A model generated the notes under the pieces. The model saw only the letters and a list, made by a program, of their open reading frames with translations, was not told the origin of the DNA and searched no databases. Below are positions 1-12,500 of a DNA stretch of 55,377 nt, piece by piece; positions within the stretch are counted from its first letter, which is position 1, and every line of letters begins with the position of its first letter. This DNA is from an uncultured Elusimicrobia bacterium (GTDB taxonomy: Bacteria; Elusimicrobiota; Elusimicrobia; UBA1565; UBA9628), in assembly GCA_903830945.1 (NCBI GenBank), contig CAIKVT010000030.1:1-55377 (forward strand), given 5' to 3'. Position numbers and translations under genes: made by a program.

Positions 1-497
1 TCAGCGGCGGCAGCAACGTCTTCCTTGGCTTTAGCGCCGGCTCCAACGAAACGGGATCGAACAAACTCTACATCGCCAACTCGGGCACAAATCCGCCGTT
101 GATCTACGGGGATTTCTCAACGGGCAACGTGGGCCTCGGGACGACGAACCCGACTCTGGGGCCCCTGCAGATGGGCTCCGGCGCGTATGTTAGCGCCGGC
201 GGCATCTGGACTAACGCATCGAGTCGGTCATACAAGGAGGAGATCGCGAATTTGACCCTGGACGCAGCCCTTAAGACCCTCGGCGGCCTGAACCCCGTGA
301 CTTACCGATATAAGACAGCCCGAGACGAAAAACACGTCGGGTTCATTGCGGAGGACGTCCCTGACCTTGTCGCCACGAAGGACAGGAAAGGCATAAGTCC
401 GATGGACATCGTGGCGGTACTAACCAAGGTCGTGCAGTATCAACAAGCGGAGAATGATGACCTCCGGCGCCGGCTGGAAGCCCTCGAAAATCGTTAG
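1..497 (+). CDS. Tail-fibre-like protein, C-terminal S74 chaperone-of-endosialidase domain (5' partial)
   Basis: The frame is open from the window edge (first whole codon at base 3) to a TAG at 495-497, so only the last 164 residues are visible. The upstream part (SGGSNVFLGFSAGSNE, then VGLGTTNP) is the Gly/Ser/Asn-rich stalk typical of bacterial and phage tail-fibre-like proteins. It is followed by a peptidase S74 / intramolecular chaperone domain: SSRSYKEEI, where family members carry the Ser and Lys used for self-cleavage, then the conserved GFIAEDVP segment. A short C-terminal coiled coil follows (YQQAENDDLRRRLEALE). In the family this domain trimerises the fibre and is then released by autocleavage. 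In cellular bacteria such proteins are usually surface or secreted fibres rather than phage genes, and no other phage gene is nearby. The ATG/TTG starts inside the window are not believed to be real starts. Confidence 0.8.
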   Translation, partial: SGGSNVFLGFSAGSNETGSNKLYIANSGTNPPLIYGDFSTGNVGLGTTNPTLGPLQMGSGAYVSAGGIWTNASSRSYKEEIANLTLDAALKTLGGLNPVTYRYKTARDEKHVGFIAEDVPDLVATKDRKGISPMDIVAVLTKVVQYQQAENDDLRRRLEALENR

Positions 498-569
498 ACA
501 ACGGAGAATGTTTCCAAGTGCAACGATGACGGCAAAATAATGATTCGGGCAAGGACTGTCAATGTGGGT

Positions 570-575
570 AAAGGA
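570..575 (+). promoter_or_regulatory. Ribosome binding site of the first giant gene
   Basis: AAAGGA lies 9 bases before the ATG at 585. It supports that start, which also gives a good signal peptide. A second ATG 8 bases further on is in another frame. No convincing promoter was seen in the 87-base gap after the S74 gene. Confidence 0.5.
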
Positions 576-584
576 TTGTAGGCC

Positions 585-3500
585 ATGCCGCATGAAGGGT
601 GCGTGAAATCGGTCTGGACAGGACTTATCCTGGCCTTGTCTTTGGGTTTTGTCACCCGCCTAGAGGCTGCCCCGCTAGGCAGCGCCAACTACAGCATCCC
701 GGCCCAGAACTACAATTCAGCCGGCACCACCGCCGCTGTTTCCGCCAATTATCAAACCTTTGTCAACATGGGAGACATCATCGCTCCTTCCCAGAGTTCG
801 AGTCATCAGAGTTACAACGGCGCGGTTTATACGATATTTTCCATGAGCGAAAGTTTCGAGCTTCCCTCCGGTTGCACTTCGGGCTTTAACGTGACCAAGA
901 GCGGGACCGGCGACTATACCTCCATCCAGGCCGCGGTCAACGCCTTATCCCACAACCTCACCGGCAACGCCTGTGTGGTTATTCGCGATACGGCGACCTA
1001 TTCCGAGCAGGTGACGGTGGCAGGCTTCACGTTCACCAATCCCAGCTATCGACTGCAAATCATGGCCGACCCTTCCTTTATCAGCTCCGCGCCCGTGGTC
1101 AATCCGCCGACAAAATCCACCGCCGCTTTCCAAATCGCCAATGCCAGCGTCACCATCCAAAACATCACGATCATCACCACCAACACGGTGGCCTACGGCA
1201 TCCTGGTCTCTTCCATGCAGGTGCAGATCTCAAACGTCAACGTGATGGACTCGGGGGGGAGCATCTGGACCGCGGGCATAGCGCTATCCTCCAGGAGCTA
1301 TCTTTCCTATTCCAGCATAACGGTCCAAAACGCGTACGGCATCAAACTCTTATCCAATGCCAACACGATCAGCCAAAGCTCAATAATGAGCAATGCCACT
1401 TATGTTGCGGCGCTTGAGATACAAGGCTCCTCGAACACGATAGCTGGGAACTATTTCTCCAATCCATCTGGAAAAGCAGTCTATTTGGACAACAACAATT
1501 CCAATGCAAACACGATCAGCCAAAGCACCATAACAAGCGGCTCCTCCTATGGTCTCATGTTGGTTTATGGCTCTGCAAACATCATAAGCGAGTGTTACCT
1601 TGGCAGCCAAGGTTCGTACGGCGCTTTTATCGGCAGCAACCTCAACATGATCATGGACAGCACCATCACGAGCAATGGTTCCGGCAGCATCGCAGCGCTG
1701 GACATACAGAATGGTTCCTCGAACATGATAACCAGGACCTATATCTACAATCCTACAGGAAGAGGCGCCTGGCTTTGGGGCACCGGCAATTCCAACACGA
1801 TCAGCCAAAGCACCATAACGAGCAACTATAATTACAGTGGTGTCGCGGCGCTCGACATCGGGGACTCCTACGACACCATGACCGGCCTATCTGTGCAAGG
1901 CTACACCGCCGTCTATGTGTCGGGCTCGACCGGCACGGTCATAGACCGATGCGTGCTGACAGCGAACAACACCATGGGCGAGGCCCTGCGCACGATCGGC
2001 AGCTCGCGCGACCTCACGCTTTCCTCCAGCACCCTCATCGGCGGAGCGCAGGGCAGCGGCCTCTATCTCAACGCCGGAAACGCGGGTACCATAAAACTAT
2101 CTACGAACATCATCACCGGCGCTCATTACGGCATCACCATAGCCACGCAAGGCCTAGCCGGCCAGACGTTCACCGGCCTAACCATATCCAGCCTGGCCTT
2201 CTCCAACTTAACTTCCGGGGCCACGGCCATCAATTTCCTGGGCGGGCAGTTCGTCTCGACCTTCACCAACGTCTCCTTTGACTCAAGCCTGACGGTCAAC
2301 TTAAACACTTCCCAGCTCGCCAGCGGCTCGAGCATCTATATGGTCCTCCCCACCGGATCCAAGGCCGGCCCGGCCTACTGCCACGACCTGCACGGCTACA
2401 ATGACTCCACCGGCTACGCACACTGGCCCAGCACCTTAGGCTGTTCCGTGACCCCTGCCGATTGCGACAGCAACAACTGCGTGGACGTAGGCAAGACACT
2501 CGGTAATGACTCCATTACGAAAGGCTTGGCGGCCTTGGACCACACTCTGTCCGTGTCGGGGGGTAACGCCTGCGTGGTCATCCGCGACACAGAGACCTAT
2601 TCCGAGCAGGTGACGGTGGCGCGCTTCACGAACAAGGGCCACCAGGTCAAGATCATGGCTGACCCGAGCTTCATCAGCTCCGCGCCCGTGGTCAATCCGC
2701 CCAGTGGCGCCACGGCCGCTTTCCAGATCTTGAACACTAGCGTCTCCATACAGCACATCAACATCATAACCACCAACACGGTCTCCTACGGCGTCGTGGC
2801 TTCCTCGGACTACGTCACTCTCTCCAGCGTCAGTATCCAGGACCCTAACGGCAAGATCAATAGTCAAGGCATCCACATCAATTCGGACTGGGCTACGATC
2901 TCGTATTCCAGCGTCACCGTCAAAACCGCAAGCGGCATCGTGTTCAGCGGCGCATCCAGGGCCAAGGTATCCTATAGCAAGGCCCAGACCAGCGCCTCCG
3001 GCTATGCCGCCCTCTATCTTGGCGGCTCCTCATCCAACACTTTCTCCGTGTTCTTAGCCAGCAACTCCGCAGGAACCGGCGCGGACTTTTCGGGCGCCAA
3101 CTACAACACCATAACCAACAGCACCATGACCGGCAGCGGCGACAACTACTACGGCCTCCACATGTTATCGGCTTGGTCCAACACCATACAACAGAGCTAT
3201 ATCAACAACTCCTCGGGGGTCGGCGCGCGCCTTCAGGATGAATCCGACTATAACACCATAACCAACAGCACCGTGACCGGCCACGTCAACGGCGTCGACG
3301 GTTGCGGCCTCTATATCGTGAACGCCGCGTCCAATACCGTACAACAAAGCTATATCGACAACACCTTAGGATACGGCACGTGCCTTGATAGCGCCGCCAG
3401 AAACAACACCATAACCAACAGCATCATGAACAGCGGCGGCGCCGGTTCTGTCCGCGTCAGCCTCTATCTCCATGGCGCCTGGTCCAACACCGTAAGACAA

Positions 3501-6500
3501 AGTTATATAAACAACCCTTGGGGATTGAGCGCGCAGCTGGACAACTCAGACTACAACACCATAACCAACAGCACCATAACCGGCAGCTCTGGCCTCGACA
3601 TATACCAATCCTCATCCAACACGGTCGGCAGCTGCTACGTGCAGGGCCCACACTCAGCACTCTCTATCGAAGGCGCCACCAACACGGTCATCAGCGCCAG
3701 CGTCCTGATGAGCACCGGGACCTATGGCTACGGCTTGCAGTTCATCCAAGACAGCCTCAACCTCTCGCTCTCATCCAACACCATCCTGGGCGGGCCACAA
3801 GGCACCGGCGTCCACCTCGACATCAACGAACCGAGCATAGTCTCCCTCTCCTCCAACACCATCACCGGCCCCGCCTCAGGCCCCTATTCCGGCCTCGAGA
3901 TCACGGGCGGAACGTCTACCGGCCTGACCATTACCAGCATGACCTTTGCCTCCCTGCCTCCGGGCGCGACCGCCATCAACTTCATAGGCGGGACCTTCGT
4001 TTCCACCTTTACCGCAATCAATTTCGCCGACTCCCACATCGCGGTCAACGTCAACGCCGGCGCCCTCTCGGCCGACTCGCGGATCACCATGTTCCAATCC
4101 ACCGGAACCAAAGCCGGACCGAGCTTTGCAAACGACCTCAACGGCTATGTGGACTGGCCCGGCTTCAACATACTGACACCCATGCCGTTCGTTGCGGTAA
4201 CGTCGTCCAGCATAACCGGGCGATGGTCGTCGACCTTCGCGCCGGGGACCAATTATTCCGCGGTGCTTTCCACCGGCAGCCTGCAGAACAATCATCTGAA
4301 CAACTATCCGGGGGACGTGACGCTGAACACGACCGGAACTGCCATAACCTGGACCAACCTGTCGCCCAACACCACCTACTACGCCGCGGTATCGACCGCC
4401 TCATCCGGAATCCCATTCACGTCCTTGGGTTCGACCATCACCTTGCCAGGGCCTCATTTGGTTTTCACAACACAGTCACGGACTTTCTCCGCCGGAGCCT
4501 GTTCACCCCCCGTGGTAATCCAAAGTCGCGACATGTACGATGGCCTTCTAAATCTGAGCGCTGCCTCTACGATTACTCTGACCGCCACGTCAGAGACCAT
4601 GAAATTCTATGCGGATTCTTCTTGTAATAATAATGTGGCCATCACTTCGGTCGCGATAGGAGCGGGCAGCTATTCGGCGACGTTCTATTTAAAAGATACA
4701 GCCCCGGGCTCACCGATCATTACCGCCTCGTCTACGTGGCTGACCCCAGCATCCCAGGGCGAGACAATCAACGGCAGCAATGTGCCGACCAAGCTCGTGT
4801 TCGTTACTGGGCAGCAATCGTTGTCCGCCGGAGCCTGTTCCTCTTCCGTGACAGTCCAAACCCAGGATTCCTTAAACAATCCGGTCAATGTCAATCCCGC
4901 AATCTCGGTCACTTTGAATGGCAGCGGCCTGGAATTTTACTCGGATTCAGCCTGTAGCGCGGTCGTGTACAACAACAGCATCTCAATTGCGGCTGCCACG
5001 AACCAAGCCAGCTTCTATTTTAAGGGTAAGATCGCCGGCACGCCCAGCCTGACCGCCCAGCCCCAGCCCTCGAACTGGAGCCAGGTGAGCCAGATGGAAA
5101 CCATCACCAGTTCGGCCCCGGCACAGTTGGTCTTTACTACACCGCGGCAGACGGTATCCGTCGGGGTGTGCTCTTCTTCCGTGACGGTCCAGAGCCAGGA
5201 CGCGTTCAACAATCCGGCCAGCGTGGCAGTTTCGACCCCAGTATGGTTGAGCGTGAACAATCCCGGGACCCTCGACTTCTATTCGGATGCAGGCTGCACG
5301 ATATCGACCACGTCCGTCATCCTCGGAACGGGCCAGACTTGGGCGAGCTTCTATTTCAAAGGTCCGACCGCCGGCGCGGCGCCGATCATCATGGCCTCGA
5401 TGACCTGGCTCACCCCGGCCACCCAAAATGAGACGATCAGCAATACCGGCCAACCGACCAGGCTCGTTTTCATCTCGCTACAGCGCATGGTCGCGGCAGG
5501 GGTCTGCTCGTCTTCCGTGACGGTCCAGAGCCAAGATTCGGGAGGCACCGCCCGCAACGTGACCGCCGCCACCCAAATGACTTGGAAGGCCACGCCTCAA
5601 ATCTTGGGATTTTATTCCGACGAAAATTGCGGCGTGCCTTTAAGCAACGCCTGGATCCCGGTTAATACGAGTACAGCCACCGTCTACTTCAAGGGCACGA
5701 CGGTCGGAATGTCCACCATCACGGCCACGGCCGAGGGGCTGACCCCCGCAGACCAACTGGAAACGATCAACGGCGGTACGCCGGCCAAATTATCCATCAT
5801 CACGCAGTCGCCAACGATCTCGGCCGGGACTTGCTCGTCGACGGCGACGGTCTATAGCCTTGATGCCTCGGGCAATGCCAGCAATGTGGCGGCGGCCACG
5901 ACCGTGAACTTGACCGCCACATCCAACAACCTGGGCTTCTATTCGGATGTAAACTGCGCTTCCACGAGCACATTCGCGACCATCGCGGCGGGAGCGAATC
6001 TAGCGGCGTTCTATTTCAAGGACATGATCAGCGAGACTCTCACTATCACCGCCAGAGCCGACGGGCTGAATCCCGCCAGCCAGAACGAGACAGTCAACGC
6101 CGGCGGAGCGACGCAGCTGGCCTTCACCACCCCGCGGCAGGCCTTGTCGGTCGGGGCGTGCTCCCCGATTGTCACGGTCCAGAGCCGCGATTCCTTCAAC
6201 AACCCCGCCAATGTCAGCGCGGCGATCATGGTCGCCTGGTCGGCCGACTCCGACACGCTAAAATTCTACTCAGATCCAGGCTGCGGCACTCACTCGGCTT
6301 ACAGCTCCATCGCCGCGGGAGGCAATTTCGCCAACGTTTATTTCCAGGATGCGAGCTCCGGTACTCCGACCATCAGCGCCAGCGCCTCGAACGCGGGGCT
6401 GTCCTCGGCCAGCCAAACGGAGACAATCAGCGGCGGCAGCGGCGGCACGCCGACTAAATTGGCCATCATCACTTCGTCGCAAACGGTCCCCGCGGGGACT

Positions 6501-9500
6501 TGCTCAGGCCAGGTCACGGTACAAGCCCAAGACGCTGGCGGCAGTCCGGCCAATGTGGCCGTGGCCACGACGGTCTCTCTGACGGTCAATTACACAAGCT
6601 TTAAATTCTATTCCGATCCCAATTGCACGGCATCGCTCACCGCCATTTCCATCCCCGCGGCGATGAATTTGGCCAATTTCTACTTCATGGACACCATAGG
6701 CGGCAGCCCGGCTCTCACCGCCTCGGCCGCGGGACTCTCCGCGGCGAGCCAGACGGAGACCATCAGCGGCGGGGTCTTCAACCTCTATATCAAAGAGGAC
6801 GGCCTCGGCCGCGTGACCAGCAGCCCAGCGGGCATCGATTGCGGCAACGGCGGCACCAGCTGCTCTTTTAACTTCAGCGGCGCCGTCACTTTGACCGCGG
6901 TGCCTGGCTCAGGCTCCGATTTCGGCGGTTGGGGCGGGGGGGGCTGCGGCGGCAGCACCGCGCCGACCTGCGCGCTGAATGTGACGGCCGCGCTGAACGT
7001 GACCGCCGGGTTCTATGCCTCGGGCCTGGTCTTGCAGGTCACCAACTCCGGAACCGGCAGCGGCAATGTCGTCAGTGCCCCGAACGGGATCAACTGCGGG
7101 CTGGGCGGAGCCAGCTGTTCGGCGAGCTATTCCTCGGGCACCCAAGTGACGCTGACCGCAGCGCCCGGGGGAGGCTCTCTGTTCTCGGGCTGGAACGGAG
7201 CCTGCTCCGGGATGGGCAACTGCAGCCTAATGATGAACACGGCCCAATCCGTCACCGCGATCTTCTCTCCCTTGGGCTTCAACCTGACGGTCAGCACGAT
7301 GGGCGGCGGCAGCGGCAACGTCAGCAGTTCGCCCAGCGGCCTCATCAATTGCGGCTCGGCCGGAGCCCTCTGTGCCACCAGTCTATCCTCCGGGACCGTG
7401 CTCACTTTGACCGCGGCCGCGGACTCTGGGTCCTCGTTCGCGGGCTGGTATGGAGGCGGTTGTTCTAACGTCGGCAACTGCAGCGTGACGATGTACGCGG
7501 CACAGTCCGTCTCCGCGAAGTTCACCCCGACCGGCGGGGGCGTCGTCCTGACGGTGGGCAACCCCGGGACCGGCGGCTCCATCATCAGCGTCCCCGCGGG
7601 CATCAACTGCGGCATGAACATGACCGCCTGCAGCGTGGGCTTCCCCGTCGGCACACCAGTGAGCCTTGCCACCTCCGCAGGCGCGGGCTTCCAATTCTCA
7701 GGCTGGAACGGGGCGTGCGCGGGCATGGGCCCCTGCGCGGTCACCTTGAACGCCGCGCGGAGCGTGACGGCTGGCTTCAGTTCCATCGGCTACGCCCTAA
7801 CCGTCACCGCCACGGGCGGGGGCGCCATCTTCAGCAATCCCACGGGCATCAATTGCGGGAATGGGGGGACGAGCTGCGCCGCGACTTTCCCCAGCGGAAC
7901 CGCGGTGACGCTCAGCGCCACCGCGGGGGCCAATTACGTGTTCGCGGGCTGGAGTGGCGGGGGCTGCTCCGGGACCGGAAGCTGCGGATTCACACTCAAC
8001 GCAGCCCAGGATGTCGCGGCGAGCTTCAACTCCTCGGCGGGCGGCTTCTCCCTCATGGTCAACAACAACGGCGGCGGGCAAGGCAATGTCTACAGCAGTC
8101 CCAACGGGATCAATTGCGGGCAAGGGGGCACCGTCTGCTCGACTTCTTTCAATATGAACACATCCGTGACGCTGACCGCGGTCCCCGCGGCAGGCTCCGT
8201 GTTCTCGGGGTGGGGCGGCGGCTGCACGGGCATAGGGAATTGCACCGTCAAGATGAGCGTGGCGCAGAACATCACAGCCACCTTCACGACCCCGTATACC
8301 ATGACTGTGACCGCTCTGGGCCTCGCCACCGGGACCGTGGTCAGCGCCCCGCCCGGAATCAGCTGCGGCAACGGCAGAACCAGCTGCAGCGCCGATTTCT
8401 CGGGAGGGACGGCCGTCGTCCTGACCGCGACAGCGGGGACTGATGCGATATTCGCGGGCTGGAGCGGTGGCAACTGCGCGGGCACTGGCAGCTGCAATGT
8501 GACCATGAATTCAGCCCAGAATGTGGCGGCCACCTTCAATCCCACCGGAGCCGCTGTCCCCTTGACCGTCGCCAACACGGGCGGCGGCGGCGGCACGGTC
8601 GCCAGCTCGCCTTCGGGCATCAACTGCGGGCTCGGCGGGGCCGATTGCGTGGCCAGCTTCACCAGCGCCACCCAAGTGACCCTGACCGCCGCCGCGGGCT
8701 CAGGCTCTCAGTTCTCAGGCTGGAGCGGCGACTGCACCGGCATGGGCGCCTGCCTCATCACGATGAGCACCGCCAGATCCGTCAGCGCCAATTTCACCCC
8801 GGCCGGCGGCCTGACCCTCACGGTGGCCACTCCCGGCAACGGCGGGACAATCTACAGCTATCCGACGGCCATCAGCTGCGGCAACGCCTCCGCCAGCTGC
8901 TCCGCCAGCTTCCCGATGGGGACCTCGGTCATGCTGACCGCCGCGCCCGCCGCGGGCTACATGCTGGCAAACTGGAATGTGCCTGGCTGCGCCGGGACCG
9001 GGAGCTGCACTCTAGCCATGAACGCGGCCCAATACGTGGCGCCCTATTTCAAAAACCAGATCGAGGTAAGCGGTTCCGTCGGCTACACCGGCACCATATC
9101 CTTCCCGGTCCGCCTGGAATTCTGGTCCAACAACGCCTTCTCGGACCAGTTGATCGCTCTGCAGATGCTCAGCGGCCCCGGTTCCTTCGATATCATGCTG
9201 CCCGGAGGCGGCTCCTGCTTCATCCGAGCCTTCATGGACACCAACAGCGACAACATCCCCAATCCCAACGAACCCAGCGGCGTCTACTCACCGTTCAACC
9301 AGGGCGCCGAAGCTTTGGTCTTGTCATCTGCCGCCGTTTCCGGCGTCAATCTCTTGATCAAGGATCCCGGGGCAGGCGTGGCGGGGCTGGCCGGAGAAGG
9401 CTCCGCCGCTCTCAGCGTCACGACGGCCGCGGCCGGCTCCATCTTCACCACGACCATGACCTACGTCTCTTTGAGCACGGGCATCCAAACCGGCGGAGTC

Positions 9501-12500
9501 ATCGGCGTGGTCATGCCCTCCGGCTTCACGATGCCGCAGTCCGTGACCGCCGCCAGCACGAACAGCGGCGTCAACTTCTCCATCAAGACCACATGGCCAT
9601 CGGTGCTGGCCACGGTCACGGGGGACCTCAAGCCCGGCCAGCAGGCCAACCTGGTGCTCAATGGGGTTTATGCCCCCTGCCTCGCCTCGACCCAGACCCT
9701 GGCCGTCGTGTCCGCGCAGAACGGGCTCGTAGCGCCGAAGCCTCTGTTCTCGGGTTCCCCGACCTTGTCCATGGTCCCAGGCCCGGCCGCTTTCTTCCAG
9801 CCTTCGACTCCTTATTTCTCCATCCTGCAAGGCGTCTTGTCGGCTCCACAGACACTGGAGGCCAGGGATACTTGCGCCAACAGGGTGGCCGTGACCGGAG
9901 CGCCCCTGACGGCGGTCCTGCGGGCCAAGACGTACGACTACTCGGCCGGGTTCCTCCCCGACGCGACGGTCGGCATGACCACCGACACCGCGGTCACCGC
10001 GGCGAACGTCCTGAACCTCGATTTCGCCGTTGGACAATCCTCCCGCAGCTTTCTCGTCGTCTCCATCTCCACGGGAGGCAAGAGCATCGAATTATCCTAC
10101 AACCTGAGCCGCCCGAATACCTTCTATTTCGGATTCACCGTCCTGCCCAACAACGCCTTGACCAATGTGTGGATTTCCACGCAGGCCTCCCTCCTGGGAC
10201 AGACTTTCGCCACGATCATCCCCAACGGCGATCCCTCGACTCCCAAGCAGGCCTTCATCAATTTCACCCTGGGCAATCCGAATACCAATTGGCACGTCCT
10301 CGTCAGTTCCTCTCCCCTCCAGACCGGCGTGCCCGCGATCCCGGTTTGGGAGAGCTGGGGTTATGGCCAACCCGGCTTGGGCGCGGTGGCTTGGGACGGC
10401 CGCTACAACCCCTCCATCAATTCCGGCACGCGGGCGCCTAACGGAACCTACTACATCCGCGTGGAGATCGGCGTCGGCCTGCAGAACGATTCTCTCTCGG
10501 TCCAGGTCCGCACTCCGCAGCTTACGGGCACGGTCTCCGACGCGGGAAGCACTCCCGCGCTGCCCTTGGCCAACGTCTCTCTGCAGGCTTTCGGAACAGC
10601 CGGGGCGGCCGCAGCCCAGTCCGACGCGCTGGGTGCCTATGCCTTGCCGGGCCTAGGGGCAGGCGCCCAGAATCTGGTCCTGAGTCGGGACGGGTACTTG
10701 AAAGGAAGCCTCAGCGCGACCTTGGACGGCGCCGGAGCCGTATCGACCTTCACCGTGCTCTCTCTTGGAATCACGGCTTCGACGAATGCTTCCGGCGGCC
10801 TCGATTTCCTGATGAGCCGCGCCCCGATCCTCGTTGTGATCCCCGCCCTGGTGAACTACTCGACCCAGGCCGCGGACCAATGGGGGGGGCTACAGGTGCG
10901 CAACAGCGATCCTTCCAAACCGCCAGTGTATTCTCCCCTGCGCCTGCCCGCCGGGACCACGACTTTCGATGACGGGGGGCAATGGGATCCGGGGCTCAAC
11001 AGCAATGTGGCCAAGACCCGGTTCAAATTCAACGTCGCGATCGGCAGCTATGCCGTGGAGGCTTCCTTCGCTGATTTCGCGCCCTCCAGCGCCGCGGTCT
11101 TCGTGGGTGCAGACGGAGCGGCCTTGAACCTCCCGGCCTTCGCCAGGAGAAGCAGCGTGTCGGGTCTGGTGAGCGTGTCCAGCAACACCGACGGCCTGTC
11201 AATCGCGGTCAATGCCATGCCCTTATCCAGTGCCACGATCCTGGCCGCAGGCTTCGCCCAAGTCTGGCTGGCTCCAGGGATCTCCAGCGCCACTTATAGG
11301 ATCACGGGCCTGGACGCCGGCGCCTATCTGCTGCGCGCCAACACCAACGCATTTGCGGCGGTCTCCACGGGGCCGATCACGATCCAGTCCTCGAGCGACG
11401 TCGCGGGCGTGGACTTCCCAGCCTTCGGCGACGGCGGAAAAATCTCCGGGACGGTGACGCTGCCGCCCGGCCTTTTCGGCATGGCCGTGAAGCTCAACAT
11501 CAACGCCTGGTCGCCCGGCTCCAACAATTTCGGCTCGACCTCGGTCTACAAATCCCCCGCGGACTGGATCACCAACAGCACTATCGATTACCTGGTCAAA
11601 GGCCTCGACAGCGGCGCCACTTATCAGCTTTATGCCAATGTGGAGAGCACGGCCAGTCTCAGCCTCGAGGTCCTGGAAGGCATGCCGCTCTCGGTCCAGC
11701 CCAGCCTCGCGGGCGCCATCCGGAACTTCACTTTCATCCAGAGTTCCGGCATCCTTCTGGGGACCATTCTCCTACCGGCCAGAAGCACAGATTTCCTCGA
11801 TGTGGACCTTTTCCGCACCGTGATCGCATCGGTACGGCCCAGCGAGATAGGGCAGACAGAGACGTTCTCGGGGGCGCACACCCTGCCGAACTTCCGATGC
11901 TCCGCCAACGGTCAGCCCGCGGCCGGCGGCTATTGCCCGGTCGGCAACTCCAGCGCCACTTTCACGGTGCCCAACCTCAACACCGAGACCATGGACGTCA
12001 CGCTGCTCTACCGGCGCACCGGCCAGATGCGCCGGCAAAGCGTCTCAGTAGTCAATGGCTCTACCACCACGATCTCGGTGGATTTGACCGCCGCCACCTT
12101 CTCCATCTCCGGCGGCATCACCAACCAGATCCTCAATCCCCTGTTCAATACCGATCCGCTGCTGGTGGCCAACGCGCCCTTCCTAGCGCCTCCCGGCTGG
12201 CCCGCGGACCTCTCCTCGAGCACGGCCCGCGTGCTGGCCATCCGCCAGGACGCGGATCAGTTCAACGTGTCCGTCTCAACGGTCTACGATCCGGCCAACA
12301 CACGCGTGGGCTTCCTGACCCCGAGCGGAACCTTCACCATCACCAACGTCCCGAGCGGCGTCTATTTCCTGCGCACGGAGAGCCTGCGCGCCTGCGCCAC
12401 CTGCGACATCGCGGTACCGGCCGCGGGCGCCACCGTCAAGGTTTCAGCCGATATGTCCAACCTCAATTTCGTCCTTAGCGACGGCTACTCCGCGGCCGGG

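Noticed and set aside
1-497. Prophage tail region at the left edge
   Set aside because: S74 domains are common in cellular surface fibres, and no capsid, integrase or lysis gene is visible. The little that is seen cannot support a prophage.
8645-10441. 598-aa plus-strand frame overlapping the first giant, Arg-rich
   Set aside because: It is an out-of-frame shadow with extreme Arg/His/Gly composition and no recognisable domain. The giant's frame is continuous through it.
6936-10889. Runs of eight G in the first giant gene (6936-6943 and 10882-10889) as phase-variation tracts
   Set aside because: At this GC content about two or three such runs are expected by chance in 55 kb, and they are far from the start of the gene.
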